DNA of 12,217 nucleotides, taken from contig JACQWU010000093.1 of assembly GCA_016209155.1 (NCBI GenBank), positions 1 through 12,217 of the forward strand. The letters run 5' to 3'. Below, piece after piece: positions 1-8,800 of the stretch; the first letter of the stretch is position 1, and every line of letters begins with the position of its first letter. The stretch comes from Candidatus Desantisiibacteriota bacterium (GTDB taxonomy: Bacteria > JACRDZ01). A program made the position numbers and the translations under genes. Below the pieces are notes generated by a model. The model did not search any database, was not told where the DNA came from, and worked only from the letters and a program-made list of their open reading frames with translations.

Positions 1-11
1 ATCCAATTGTG

Positions 12-18
12 AAAGGAG
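12..18 (+). promoter_or_regulatory. Ribosome binding site for the original trpB start
   Basis: AAAGGAG lies five bases before an ATG at 24-26. It is the best Shine-Dalgarno match near this gene. It shows that translation was designed to start at 24, not at 60. The frame opened at 24 runs nine codons (MDFKKVYLS) and then meets TAA at 51-53. The same frame continues without another stop into the TrpB protein. Confidence 0.8.
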
Positions 19-59
19 TCATTATGGACTTTAAAAAAGTTTATCTAAGTTAAGATGAA

Positions 60-1391
60 ATGCCGAGGCAATGGTACAATTTAGTCGCAGATTTACCGCA
101 TCCTATGCTTCCGCCGCTTGGTCCTGACGGGAAGCCTGTTAACCCTGAAATGCTTTCAAAAGTTTTCCCGATGAATTTAATTGAACAGGAAGTGAGTTCA
201 AAACGCTGGATTGATATTCCCGAAGAAATATTGGAGATTTTATACAGATGGAGACCTACTCCGCTTAAAAGAGCTGTTTATCTTGAAAAATTTTTAAATA
301 CACCTGCGCATATTTATTATAAAGATGAAAGTGTAAGCCCTGCAGGCAGCCATAAACCAAATACGGCAGTCCCTCAAGCATGGTATAACAAAAAATTTGG
401 TATAAAAAAAATAGTTACGGAGACAGGAGCCGGGCAGTGGGGGAGTGCGATGGCTTTTGCCTGTAATCTTGTTGGACTTGAGTGCAAAGTCTATATGGTA
501 AGGATAAGTTTTGACCAAAAACCGTTTCGTAAAACAATGATGCAGATCTGGGGCGCAAAATGTATTGCAAGTCCAAGCAATGAAACAAATGCCGGCAGGG
601 AAATTTTAAAGCGAATGCCTGACACCCCGGGAAGTCTGGGAATTGCTATAAGTGAGGCTGTTGAGGAAGCAGTAATGGATAGTACAGGCTCCAGCCGTTA
701 CGCTCTGGGAAGTGTTTTAAACCATGTTTTGCTTCATCAAACAATAATTGGACTGGAAGCAAAAAAACAGCTTAAACTATTTAATGAAAAAAATCCGGAT
801 ATTGTTATCGGCTGTGTTGGCGGCGGCAGTAATTTTGCCGGAATAGCTTTCCCTTTTGTTTACGATAAAATTAATGGTTCGAATATAAATATTATACCTG
901 TTGAACCAAAAGCCTGTCCGAGCATAACACGCGGATCATTTGCTTATGATTTCGGTGATACCGCAGGGATGACTCCTTTACTTCCAATGTTTACACTGGG
1001 ACATAATTTTATTCCAAAACCTATTCATGCAGGCGGATTAAGATATCACGGAATGGCGCCTTTAGTCAGCCAGGCTGTTAAAGAAGGGTTAATGGAACCA
1101 AAAGCATACGATCAATTAAAATGTTATGAAGCGGCATTAACATGGGCAAGGACTGAAGGAACGATATGCGCCCCTGAGACGAGTCACGCAATTGCCTGCG
1201 TTATTGATGAAGCGCTTAAAGCAAAGAATGAAGCAAAAGAAAAAACAATTCTTTTCAATTATAGTGGTCATGGACTCCTGGATCTTAAGGGATATGAAAA
1301 TTATCTTTCAGGTAATCTTACTGAATATTCACTTCCTGAAAATGATTTAAAAGAATCTCTTGAGTCAATAAAAAATTTTCCAAAAATATGA
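60..1391 (+). CDS. trpB: Tryptophan synthase beta chain, TrpB2 type (5' end disrupted)
   Basis: This PLP enzyme condenses indole with L-serine to give tryptophan in the cytoplasm. Numbered from the ATG at 60, the Schiff-base lysine is K99 in GSHKPN. The catalytic glutamate is E121 in ETGAGQWG, and the phosphate-binding loop is GGGSN at 254-258. The long N-terminal extension (WYNLVADLP, then LYRWRPTPL) and the 443-residue length fit the TrpB2 subgroup rather than classical TrpB1. TrpB2 proteins act alone or with a divergent TrpA; no trpA follows here, so indole salvage is possible. The true start appears to be at 24, which would add 12 residues, but codon 10 of that frame is TAA (51-53). Translation from 60 would need reinitiation seven bases after that stop, because no Shine-Dalgarno sequence sits directly before 60. 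All catalytic motifs are intact, so the gene is either still expressed at a reduced level, a very recent pseudogene, or affected by a sequence error. Confidence 0.9.
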   Translation: MPRQWYNLVADLPHPMLPPLGPDGKPVNPEMLSKVFPMNLIEQEVSSKRWIDIPEEILEILYRWRPTPLKRAVYLEKFLNTPAHIYYKDESVSPAGSHKPNTAVPQAWYNKKFGIKKIVTETGAGQWGSAMAFACNLVGLECKVYMVRISFDQKPFRKTMMQIWGAKCIASPSNETNAGREILKRMPDTPGSLGIAISEAVEEAVMDSTGSSRYALGSVLNHVLLHQTIIGLEAKKQLKLFNEKNPDIVIGCVGGGSNFAGIAFPFVYDKINGSNINIIPVEPKACPSITRGSFAYDFGDTAGMTPLLPMFTLGHNFIPKPIHAGGLRYHGMAPLVSQAVKEGLMEPKAYDQLKCYEAALTWARTEGTICAPETSHAIACVIDEALKAKNEAKEKTILFNYSGHGLLDLKGYENYLSGNLTEYSLPENDLKESLESIKNFPKI

Positions 1392-1402
1392 ATTAGTTAT
1401 AA

Positions 1403-1430
1403 CGTGAATCTGAAGTGCAAGATTCAGGTA
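1403..1430 (-). repeat. Hairpin repeat, copy 1 (inverted relative to 5641-5668)
   Basis: This imperfect palindrome lies between trpB and the ATP-grasp gene. The arms TGAATCT (1405-1411) and AGATTCA (1420-1426) enclose an eight-base loop. Read on the minus strand it matches 5641-5668 at 26 of 28 bases by eye. It has no T-run on either side, so it is a poor intrinsic terminator. Only the hairpin is shared: the structured segment that adjoins the other copy is not found here. Confidence 0.7.
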
Positions 1431-1443
1431 TAAAAAGGAAAAA

Positions 1444-2752
1444 ATGGATTTAGTTCAAATTCAAAAAAAATTAAATTCTGAAAATACATTTGTTTATCTT
1501 GCAAATGATGTTTATCAAGGAACAGGTCCTGAATTTTTCCTTGAAAATTATCATATTGTAACTTTTGATTATAATCCGCTTACCCGTCTTGTGCGTAATA
1601 ATACAAAAGTATTTACTCTGGAAGAAGCCACAAATGTAAAAAACAAAACTTTTAGAAATTCATCAAATCTTGCGGATTTTTCCTGCGTTGTTGATTATGT
1701 TAATTCTTTATACGGGAATAAAAAAGTTTTGACATTTAAAAATTCAGCGCACCTTAAATCCTGCGCAATTAACAATAAATGGGAAATATGCGCATCAAAT
1801 CCAGAACTGGGACGATATTTTGAAAATAAATTAAAATCAGGAAAATATTTTGAAGAATTAAGTTTAAATGTTCCTGCATATAAAATTATTAAAGCAGGGA
1901 AAGATTCTATTAATTATAAGTCTATATCCCGGGAATTTGGTGAAAAATTTGTAATTCAACTGGCAAAAGGATTTGGCGGAGCACATACATACATTATAAG
2001 CTCAGAGACAGATATACAGGATATTTTACCCCGTATTTCTGAACGTGAAGTAAAAATTTCGAAATTTATTGAAGGACTGACAATTACTATTAATGCCTGC
2101 GTAACTTCAACAAAAGTAATAGCTGCTCATCCCTTCCTTCAGATTACCGGTATTGAGGAATGCATTAAAAACAAATCAGGCGCTACAGGTAATCAGTGGG
2201 GTGATCTTCCGTGTCCAAATGATTTAATAATAAAGTCCACTAGCTCCGGACAGCAAAGTATATTTTATTGAAAATAATGCAAGAATGGTAAACTCTATAC
2301 CTTTTTTTACTCAGCTACAGATAAATAAAAATGAGATCCCTCTTTTTGCAATTCATTTATTTGAATTTATCGGAAAATCTGATAAATTAATGGAATTTGA
2401 AAATCTATCCGGAGATTATGGCAATAATCTTAAAGGCGCTCAGATAGTTATGCATAATCTGGAAAATAATGCCATAGAAATTAGAAAAGATTTGAAACCG
2501 GGTGTTTATAAATTTGTAAATAAGATATTAACATTCGATTATGAATCGTATGAAATATCAAGCTGCAGGGCTGCTGATGAATTTTTAATTTTGCCGAAGG
2601 AAATAGGGAGATTTGTAAATTCCGGTATGGAAATAGCCAGAGTTCAGTCACCGTTTAATTTAGTCAATGATAAAGGTGCTTTATTGCCATTTACAAGAGA
2701 TATAATAAAACAATTATATAAGCAGTTGGTTCATTCCTCTCAAATACATTAA
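1444..2752 (+). pseudogene. ATP-grasp ligase, broken by a frameshift and probable internal deletion
   Basis: Two frames together make one ATP-grasp protein. The first (1444-2271, 275 residues) holds a pre-ATP-grasp region with VYLANDVYQGTGPEFF at 17-32. It also carries the nucleotide-binding strand KFVIQ (168-172), a glycine-rich loop AKGFGGAHT (174-182) and EVKISKFIEG (202-211). The second frame is open from 2234 to 2752. It carries VYFIENNARM, whose E-x-N-x-R pattern (E at 2270, N at 2276, R at 2282) is the usual metal-binding motif of the fold. That motif lies before the first in-frame ATG (2285), so the second part is not an independent gene. The switch of frame falls between about 2234 and 2268. 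The strand expected between GNQWG and the metal motif is not visible, which suggests a deletion of a few dozen codons as well as a frameshift. The substrate is unknown; such enzymes join a carboxylate to an amine or thiol using ATP. A weak ribosome binding site (AAAAAGGAAAAA) precedes 1444. The function is probably lost. Confidence 0.75.
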
Positions 2753-2778
2753 ATTAAAATTAAAGATGAGAAAGCATT

Positions 2779-3768
2779 ATGACTAATGTTTTTTATGAAT
2801 TAAAAATGCTTTTACTTGATTTATTAAAAGAATTAACCGGTATTTTACCATATTTTTTAGCCGGTGTGGCAATAGAAGCATTTATACGTACTTATAAACT
2901 GCATGTAAAAATAAGACATGCACTCACACGTTTTGGATTTACAGCTATTTTCATGGCTACTTTTTTAGGTACATTAAGTCCTTTATGCGCTTGTGGAATT
3001 CTTCCTTTAACTATATCTCTTTTAATAGGGGGGCTGCCTCTTGCACCTGCCATGTCCCTGCTTGTATCATCGCCGCTTATGAGCCCGGCAGGATATATGA
3101 TAACTAAATGGGAATTAGGACTCGGATGGGCAAACGCAAAACTTATAGCCTCAATTTTTATGGGAATTTATGCTGGAACCATAACATATTTTTTATCAAA
3201 ATATTATAATTTCGAAACAGAAAATCTTTTTAAAAAAGAACTCCCAAAAGGTGATTTCCATGATCATGACTACCCTGTTGAAAATTTGCGATGTTTTTGC
3301 GGAGAACAGTTCAGTAATAGAATAGCTCAAAAAACAAATAATAATCTTTTAATTTTTTTTGCTAAAGCTTATGAGGGATGTATTGCAATAGGTAAATTTG
3401 CATTACTTGGGATTATAATTGAAGTTATTGGAGCTCGATATATTCCTGCGGAGTGGATTGAAATAATTTTTGGCATGAAGAATTTCTGGATTACTATTCC
3501 GCTTATTATTCTTTTAAGCATTCCGCTGCATATAAATCAAATATCTTCGGTGGCTATACTCGGCGGAGTTTTGGATAAACTTGGAAACAAATTATCGCCG
3601 GGGGCAGGTCTTGCATTTTTAATTGGAGGACCGGTTACAGCGCTGCCTGTTATGGCTATTTTTATATCACTTTTTAAAAAACGAGTATTTTTTCTATATA
3701 TTTTAATATGTTTTACAGGATCAGTAATAGTTTCATATTTTTATCAGATGTTAACTTTTGTGTTTTAA
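2779..3768 (+). CDS. Multi-membrane permease, ArsP/YraQ (DUF318-like) type
   Basis: This 329-residue inner-membrane protein has about eight hydrophobic segments, at roughly 14-36, 52-68, 73-100, 117-140, 188-216, 235-265, 273-299 and 302-322. The SPLCACGILPL motif at 67-77 resembles the conserved TPxCSCSxIPL signature of the ArsP_1/DUF318 permeases. The SSPLMSP stretch (97-103) matches the second conserved region. Members of this superfamily include exporters of methylated arsenicals and proteins linked to copper or zinc efflux. Between segments four and five, an extramembrane loop carries HDHD (161-164) and CFC (172-174), which could bind a soft or transition metal; this is inference. The start at 2779 has only a weak Shine-Dalgarno (GATGAG). 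It lies 26 bases after the ATP-grasp pseudogene, so it is probably transcribed with the genes upstream. Substrate and direction of transport cannot be read from the sequence. Confidence 0.75.
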   Translation: MTNVFYELKMLLLDLLKELTGILPYFLAGVAIEAFIRTYKLHVKIRHALTRFGFTAIFMATFLGTLSPLCACGILPLTISLLIGGLPLAPAMSLLVSSPLMSPAGYMITKWELGLGWANAKLIASIFMGIYAGTITYFLSKYYNFETENLFKKELPKGDFHDHDYPVENLRCFCGEQFSNRIAQKTNNNLLIFFAKAYEGCIAIGKFALLGIIIEVIGARYIPAEWIEIIFGMKNFWITIPLIILLSIPLHINQISSVAILGGVLDKLGNKLSPGAGLAFLIGGPVTALPVMAIFISLFKKRVFFLYILICFTGSVIVSYFYQMLTFVF

Positions 3769-3814
3769 CCAAAAATTTAAATCAAGCGTTATAAAGCTTT
3801 TTATCAAAAAAATC

Positions 3815-3842
3815 TTGACAAAAATTTTTTTTATGTTAAAAT
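3815..3842 (+). promoter_or_regulatory. Sigma70-type promoter of the cold-shock gene
   Basis: A perfect -35 box TTGACA (3815-3820) is followed after 16 bases by TAAAAT (3837-3842), one mismatch from the -10 consensus. Transcription should start near 3849, giving a leader of about 50 bases before the cold-shock start codon at 3901. Confidence 0.65.
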
Positions 3843-3856
3843 TTTATTAATTTTAA

Positions 3857-3875
3857 TGTAAGCATAGGGCTTACA
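3857..3875 (+). promoter_or_regulatory. Hairpin in the 5' leader of the cold-shock mRNA
   Basis: TGTAAGC (3857-3863) and GCTTACA (3869-3875) form a perfect seven-bp stem with the five-base loop ATAGG. It sits about 11 bases before the Shine-Dalgarno and starts about eight bases after the predicted transcription start. Cold-shock mRNAs often use leader structure to control stability or translation with temperature. A role here is inferred from position only. Confidence 0.5.
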
Positions 3876-3900
3876 TATTTTTATGAGGGAGGATTTAAAA

Positions 3901-4101
3901 ATGCCGGTTGGTAAAGTAAAATGGTTCAATGAAAGAAAAGGTTTTGGATTCATTGAACAAGAATCTGGCAAAGACGTGTTTGTTCATTTCTCGGCTATTT
4001 CAGGAAATGGTTTCAGAACGTTAAAAGAAGGCCAGCAGGTGACATTCGATGTGATAGAAAGTGAAAAAGGTCAGCAGGCAACTAATGTTGCACCTCAATA
4101 A
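3901..4101 (+). CDS. csp: Cold-shock protein (CspA family)
   Basis: This 66-residue cytoplasmic protein is a single cold-shock domain (OB fold) that binds single-stranded RNA and DNA, typically as an RNA chaperone. The N-terminal [13 protein letters not shown] contains the RNP1 motif KGFGFI, and DVFVHFSAI contains RNP2. The length is normal for the family. I place the start at 3901 rather than at the in-frame ATG at 3883, because AGGGAGG (3886-3892) is an excellent Shine-Dalgarno eight bases before 3901 and would be inside the coding region if 3883 were used. The gene is monocistronic, with its own promoter, leader hairpin and terminator. Whether it responds to cold or is constitutive cannot be decided here. 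Confidence 0.95.
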   Translation: MPVGKVKWFNERKGFGFIEQESGKDVFVHFSAISGNGFRTLKEGQQVTFDVIESEKGQQATNVAPQ

Positions 4102-4123
4102 AATTAATACCGAAAAATCACCT

Positions 4124-4155
4124 AAAGGGAGGACGTTAAAAACGTCCTCCCTTTT
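4124..4155 (+). terminator. Rho-independent terminator of the cold-shock gene
   Basis: GGGAGGACGTT (4127-4137) pairs perfectly with AACGTCCTCCC (4141-4151) around the loop AAA, followed by TTTT. Three flanking A-T pairs can lengthen the 11-bp stem. It lies 22 bases after the csp stop codon. The flanking A-run also gives a short T-run on the minus strand, but no minus-strand gene ends here. Confidence 0.92.
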
Positions 4156-4343
4156 CTAAGTTAATTTTTATCTGATAATGATTTTACATTTATTTATTAT
4201 CCTTTTCATGGCACTCCGGGTAAATCTCCTTAATTAATATAATAAATTTTAAAATACAATTATTATTTATCAATTTAATATCAAGCTAATTTCAACGTTA
4301 AAATTTAATTTTCAAAATCACAATTATATATGAGGTTATTTTT

Positions 4344-5633
4344 ATGAAGTCGTTAAAACTTTTTCTCACTATAATTTTTTTATTAATGATATATTTTTAT
4401 TCTAAAAATGAAGCTGCAATAAATCAAAATAACATATTATCTATTCTTGAAAAAAAAACAACTCAAAATTTAAATGATAGTACTTTCATTGGAATTAAAG
4501 AAATCAGTGCTTTACCTCTATATTCTGATATTAAAGAAAATGAAAATGAAAAAATTATCAGAGTACACCTGAAAACTCTAGATGCAAAACTGGCAGTATT
4601 TTCTAAATATTGTTTTTATATAAAAAATCTTGATGATTTAAAAATATATGAAATAAATATGGGGAAATTTTTTATATGGAATAAAAATAATATTACCGTA
4701 GATAATATATCAAGCTTTAAAGGCTTTGAAATTTTTCCATGCTCTAATATGCTTATTTCTATAGATAAAAAAAGATATCGGGGTAAAATATTTATTTATA
4801 ATTCCCCGGACGGAATGATTGTGGTTAATCATGTATCCCTGGAAAAATACCTTTATGGAGTTGTAAGTCGTGAAATTCCTACTACATGGAAAACTGAAGC
4901 TTTAAAAGCACAGGCTGTTGCGGCACGGTCATATGTTTTATACAGATGTATGGAAAACAGCAAAAATAAAAAAAATTTTTATGATATAAAATCCACGGCA
5001 ACTGCCCAGCAATATTGGGGTTATGATTATGAAACGCAAAAAGTCAGGAATGCTGTTGATTCAACTGAAAATATTGTACTGACATATGGGAAAAAGAACA
5101 AGAGACTTGTTGCGGCGTATTACCATTCAAACAGCGGAGGATATACAATAGATGATGTCCATATATGGAATGCAAATTTTGAAAAACCATATTTAGAGGA
5201 AATTGAAGATAAATTTAGTTTAAACACACCAAATAATAAATGGGAGTATGTTTTTAGTTCAGACCGTATGCAAACAATATTAAAAAGATATTACCCCCAG
5301 ATCGGCGAGATAGAAAATATTATTCCTAACAAACTGAGCAAATTCGGACGAGTAATCGAACTTTTGATTACACATAAAAATGGTTCTATATTAATTAATT
5401 CCGAAACTTTCAGAAATAGACTTGGCGCATTCAAAATACGAAGTACACTTTTCAAGATTGAAATGATTGATAATAAATTTGTTTTTACAGGAAAAGGATT
5501 TGGTCATGGAGTAGGGATGAGCCAGTGGGGCATAAAAAAAATGGCAGATTCAGGCTATAAATATAAAGATATTCTAAAATATTATTATATTAATACTGAA
5601 TTAAATATATATAAAAATAATCTTTACTTGTAA
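4344..5633 (+). CDS. spoIID: SpoIID/LytB-domain cell-wall protein
   Basis: This 429-residue protein has a hydrophobic N-terminal segment (about residues 5-20) after a basic start, with no lipobox. It is therefore an uncleaved anchor or signal peptide, and the rest lies outside the cytoplasmic membrane. The SpoIID domain runs from about 155 to the C-terminus. It shows LEKYLYGVVSREIP, in which E177 corresponds to the catalytic glutamate of SpoIID, and EALKAQAVAARSY. HSNSGGYT follows at 261-268, and GKGFGHGVGMSQWG at 383-396. SpoIID is a lytic transglycosylase that cuts glycan strands lacking stem peptides. Relatives with this domain occur in many bacteria that do not form spores, and nothing else in this window points to sporulation, so a role in wall remodelling or division is more likely. 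The N-terminal 150 residues are not recognised. GAGG (4332-4335) gives a good ribosome binding site eight bases before the start. The gene follows the csp terminator and must have its own promoter. Confidence 0.85.
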   Translation: MKSLKLFLTIIFLLMIYFYSKNEAAINQNNILSILEKKTTQNLNDSTFIGIKEISALPLYSDIKENENEKIIRVHLKTLDAKLAVFSKYCFYIKNLDDLKIYEINMGKFFIWNKNNITVDNISSFKGFEIFPCSNMLISIDKKRYRGKIFIYNSPDGMIVVNHVSLEKYLYGVVSREIPTTWKTEALKAQAVAARSYVLYRCMENSKNKKNFYDIKSTATAQQYWGYDYETQKVRNAVDSTENIVLTYGKKNKRLVAAYYHSNSGGYTIDDVHIWNANFEKPYLEEIEDKFSLNTPNNKWEYVFSSDRMQTILKRYYPQIGEIENIIPNKLSKFGRVIELLITHKNGSILINSETFRNRLGAFKIRSTLFKIEMIDNKFVFTGKGFGHGVGMSQWGIKKMADSGYKYKDILKYYYINTELNIYKNNLYL

Positions 5634-5640
5634 ATTATAA

Positions 5641-5670
5641 TACCTGAATCTTACACTTCAGATTCAGGTA
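5641..5670 (+). repeat. Hairpin repeat, copy 2
   Basis: TACCTGAATCT (5641-5651) and AGATTCAGGTA (5660-5670) form a perfect 11-bp stem with an eight-base loop. It begins eight bases after the SpoIID-type gene stops. No T-run follows, so it is not a standard terminator. Copy 1 at 1403-1430 is inverted and matches 26 of 28 bases. The change that separates the copies in the outer arm (GG against CG) breaks pairing in copy 1, so copy 2 is the better-preserved palindrome. Confidence 0.75.
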
Positions 5671-5792
5671 AAATCGCCAGGACGCCCGAAAGACAAGTCT
5701 GGCAGGTGATTTTACGACGCAACCGTACTTAACCAGTACGGTGAGGAGCAAAGTCGCCGAAGACGCGGGATTTCGGAAAGTATTGGCGATTT
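5671..5792. other. Structured multi-branch element, family not recognised
   Basis: The ends AAATCGCC (5671-5678) and GGCGATTT (5785-5792) pair perfectly and close the whole segment. Inside are a bulged helix (5679-5683 with 5697-5700) and CGAC (5715-5718) with GTCG (5753-5756). That second helix encloses a perfect eight-bp hairpin, ACCGTACT with AGTACGGT, around loop TAACC (5730-5734). A third helix pairs CCGAA (5757-5761) with TTCGG (5772-5776). The left closing arm can also pair with GGTGATTTTA (5705-5714), so two folds compete. The segment is clearly less AT-rich than the DNA around it. It lies between two convergent genes, next to the hairpin repeat. It could be a dispersed repeat, a non-autonomous mobile element or a small RNA; strand unknown. 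I compared it by eye with c-di-GMP, cobalamin and other riboswitch consensuses and with group II intron domain V, without a match. Confidence 0.55.
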
Positions 5793-5801
5793 CATATATT
5801 T

Positions 5802-8800
5802 TTATTCTATATTTCCATTAGGATCGGTTTTTATCAGGTATATATCCATCATTCCTGATATCCCGGTAATAATATATCCTCTATCCTGAGTTTCTTCAAC
5901 CGAATATCCGCAATCATAGGCTGCTCCGCCGAATGTTTTTTCCCATTGTTTATTTCCCGTGGAATCTGTTTTTATAAGATAAATATCGTCCATCCCGCTG
6001 GGACCCGGGAAGATTGATCCGCCAATAATATAACCATTATCTTTTGTCTGCTTTACTGAATATCCATGCTCTTCACCTGTACCGCCAAATGTTGTATCCC
6101 ATATTTTATTCCCATTCGAATCGGTTTTAATAAGATAAACATCACTTGAACTCGATGAATTTGTAGAACCGGTAATAATATAACCTGAATCCTCTGTCTC
6201 CTCTACTGATTCCCCGAAATCATCGGTTACTCCTCCAAATTTTTTTGTCCATGTTGTATCTCCGCTGGAATTTGTTTTTACAAGATAAAAATCAGATGAA
6301 TTTTCCGGTGAGTTTGTTGATCCTATTATAATATAATTACCGTTTTTTGTTTCCAGAATAGATTTGCCCCAATCACTATTTACTGTCCCTAATGTTTTTG
6401 CCCACGCAGTATTTCCGGTTGAATCTGTTTTCATAAAATAGATATCAGAATTACTATATGTATTGCCGACTATAACATAGCCTTTATCGGATGCCTGTCG
6501 CACCGAATATTGTGTGCTGCTTACTTCTCCGTATGTTTTTGTCCATGTTGTGTCACCGGTTGAGTCTGTTTTTACTAAATACAAACGATTAGCATCAGTA
6601 TAATTGGTTCCGGCAATAATATAACCTCCGTCAAAAGTCACCTGAGAAGAACTTGATCTTGCTAAAGAACCGCCGTATGTTTTTGTCCATGTTGTGTCAC
6701 CAGTTGAGTCTGTTTTTATAAGATACATACCAGTTTTAATTCCCGATACAAAATAACCTCCATCAGATGTTTGATGCGCTGATCTGCCTCCGTCTGTTCC
6801 TGTGAATATTTTAGAGAATTTAATCGGTAAATTAACTGTTGTAAATGTCCATATATAAAACTCATTTAAATTATTCCCGGCTTCATCTTTTACCCCTGTT
6901 GTAATTGTAGCAGTATATGTAGTGTTATAATCAAGATTTACTGATGGTGTAAATATTGCGATTTTATTATTATAAGTCACACTGCCGTTAATATCATTTA
7001 CTCCATTATTTACTTTAAATGTATAGATATCAAAAGTTGTTGAATCCATATCTTCACTAAATGTTGCTTTTATTGATGAATAAACATCTACTTTTACCGC
7101 ATTATTTAACGGAATAGTCGATATGATTGCAGGGGGTGTTATATCCTGTATTTTTGTTCTGAAACTCCATGCATAATTATTATTCATCTCATTTCCCGCA
7201 TTATCTTTTGCCCTTGCAAAAACCGTTGCAGTATATGATTTATTATAAGATAAAGAGCTTGATGGGATAAAGGTTGCTGCATTATTACTGTATATAACTG
7301 CTCCGGAAATTTCATTACCTCCTTCTGATAATTTAAAAGTATCCGTTGAAATCATTGAAATATCCATATTCTCGGTAAACGTTACAGTAATCGAAGAATT
7401 TATTGATATCCCCTGTTCATTATTCACCGGTGATGTTGATAGAACCTCAGGCGGCGTTGTGTCAGATACTGTACCTGATGTAAAATTCCATGTGTATAAA
7501 TTTGTTATTGCATTTCCGGCTGCATCTTTAACTCCTGTGCTAATAGTTGCTGTATATAATGTTGATTTAGTTAATACAGCTAACGGAGTAAATACCGCCG
7601 TTTGATTTTTGTATATTAAAGTACCGAATATACTACTCCCGCCATTTTTCAATGTAAATGCACCTGTGGTAATAGTAGAGGCATCCATGTCTTCATTAAA
7701 TTTTGCGATAATTGAAGTATTTATCGGTATTCCTTCCGCATTATTTGCCGGAGCAGTTGATGAAACTTCCGGAGGTATTATATCAGCAGGGATTGTTGTA
7801 AAACTCCAGACATAATTATTAATCATCTCATTCCCTGAACGATCTTTAACCACTGCAAAAATTGTGGCAGTGTATGATTTAGAATAAGTTAGCTGGCTTG
7901 AAGGTGTGAATGTTGCTGTTCTATTGTTATATGCTACAGTACCTGTGATGTTGTTTCCCCCGTCTGTTACTGCAAAAGCAGATATTGTAATAGATGTAGA
8001 ATCCATATTTTTATCAAATGTTGCTTTGATTGAGTCTGTTACAGCTATATTTATTGTGTTATTGGCTGGAATTGTTGATACAACTTGAGGCGGTGTTGTA
8101 TCAGGAGCCGGACCTGTTGTAAAGTTAAATGTATATTCATTTGCCATGGCATTTCCGGATATATCCTTTACACCTGTTGTGATTTTTGCTGTATATAATG
8201 TTAAATAAGATAGATTCTCCAGTGGAGTGAAAATAATGCTTGTTCCATTATAAGATGTATTCCCGAGTATATTATTCCCATTAACAGACACTTTAAATGT
8301 AGATGTGTTAATGGTTGATGCCATTAAATTTTCACTGAATGTTGCAATAATAGGAATATTTGCAAAGACATTGACAGCATTATTTGCCGGGGCAGTAGCT
8401 ATAACCACCGGCAGGGTGATATCAGATGAATTATTAATTATCCATTTTATATTAACAGGGATATCACTTCCTGTTCTTGTCCCATCTCCAAGCTGTCCAT
8501 TATCATTATCCCCCCAGGTCAGGACTTTGCCGTCATTTTTTAATGCCATATTATGGTAATATCCGCAAGTAATATCTATAATATCAGTTAACTCATCAAC
8601 CTCATTCCAATTATATTTAAAATCAAAATATATTGATGAATATCCGCTCCAAACAGTTCCGTCATTTTTTAGTGCTAAACTGCGATTGCCCCCGCTTGCA
8701 ATAGCTATAACATTTTGTAATATATCTATTTTTACAGGCGTTTCTCTTATATATTCACCGCCGGAAAATGAAGGGATCCCGAAACTGCCGCCTCCATATG

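Noticed and set aside
294-518. Minus-strand open frame of 74 codons inside trpB
   Set aside because: It lies fully inside a clearly coding gene, has no recognisable motif and no ribosome binding site, and is a shadow of trpB.
2285-2752. Separate 155-residue gene starting at 2285
   Set aside because: The conserved metal-binding motif of the ATP-grasp fold is encoded in the same frame just before this ATG. It is therefore the tail of the broken ATP-grasp gene, not an independent gene.
3784-3803. Terminator after the permease gene
   Set aside because: AAGC and GCTT with a following T-run give only four base pairs, too weak to call.
3883-3900. Earlier cold-shock start at 3883, giving 72 residues
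   Set aside because: It would place the strong Shine-Dalgarno inside the coding region. The start at 3901 has ideal spacing and gives the usual family length.
4238-4243. TATAAT as a -10 box for the SpoIID-type gene
   Set aside because: No acceptable -35 box lies at the right distance, and the region is so AT-rich that this hexamer is expected by chance.
5671-5792. Known riboswitch (c-di-GMP-I or cobalamin) or group II intron domain V
   Set aside because: Isolated pieces such as GACGCAA or GTACGGT look familiar, but the order and spacing of the conserved blocks of those families are absent.
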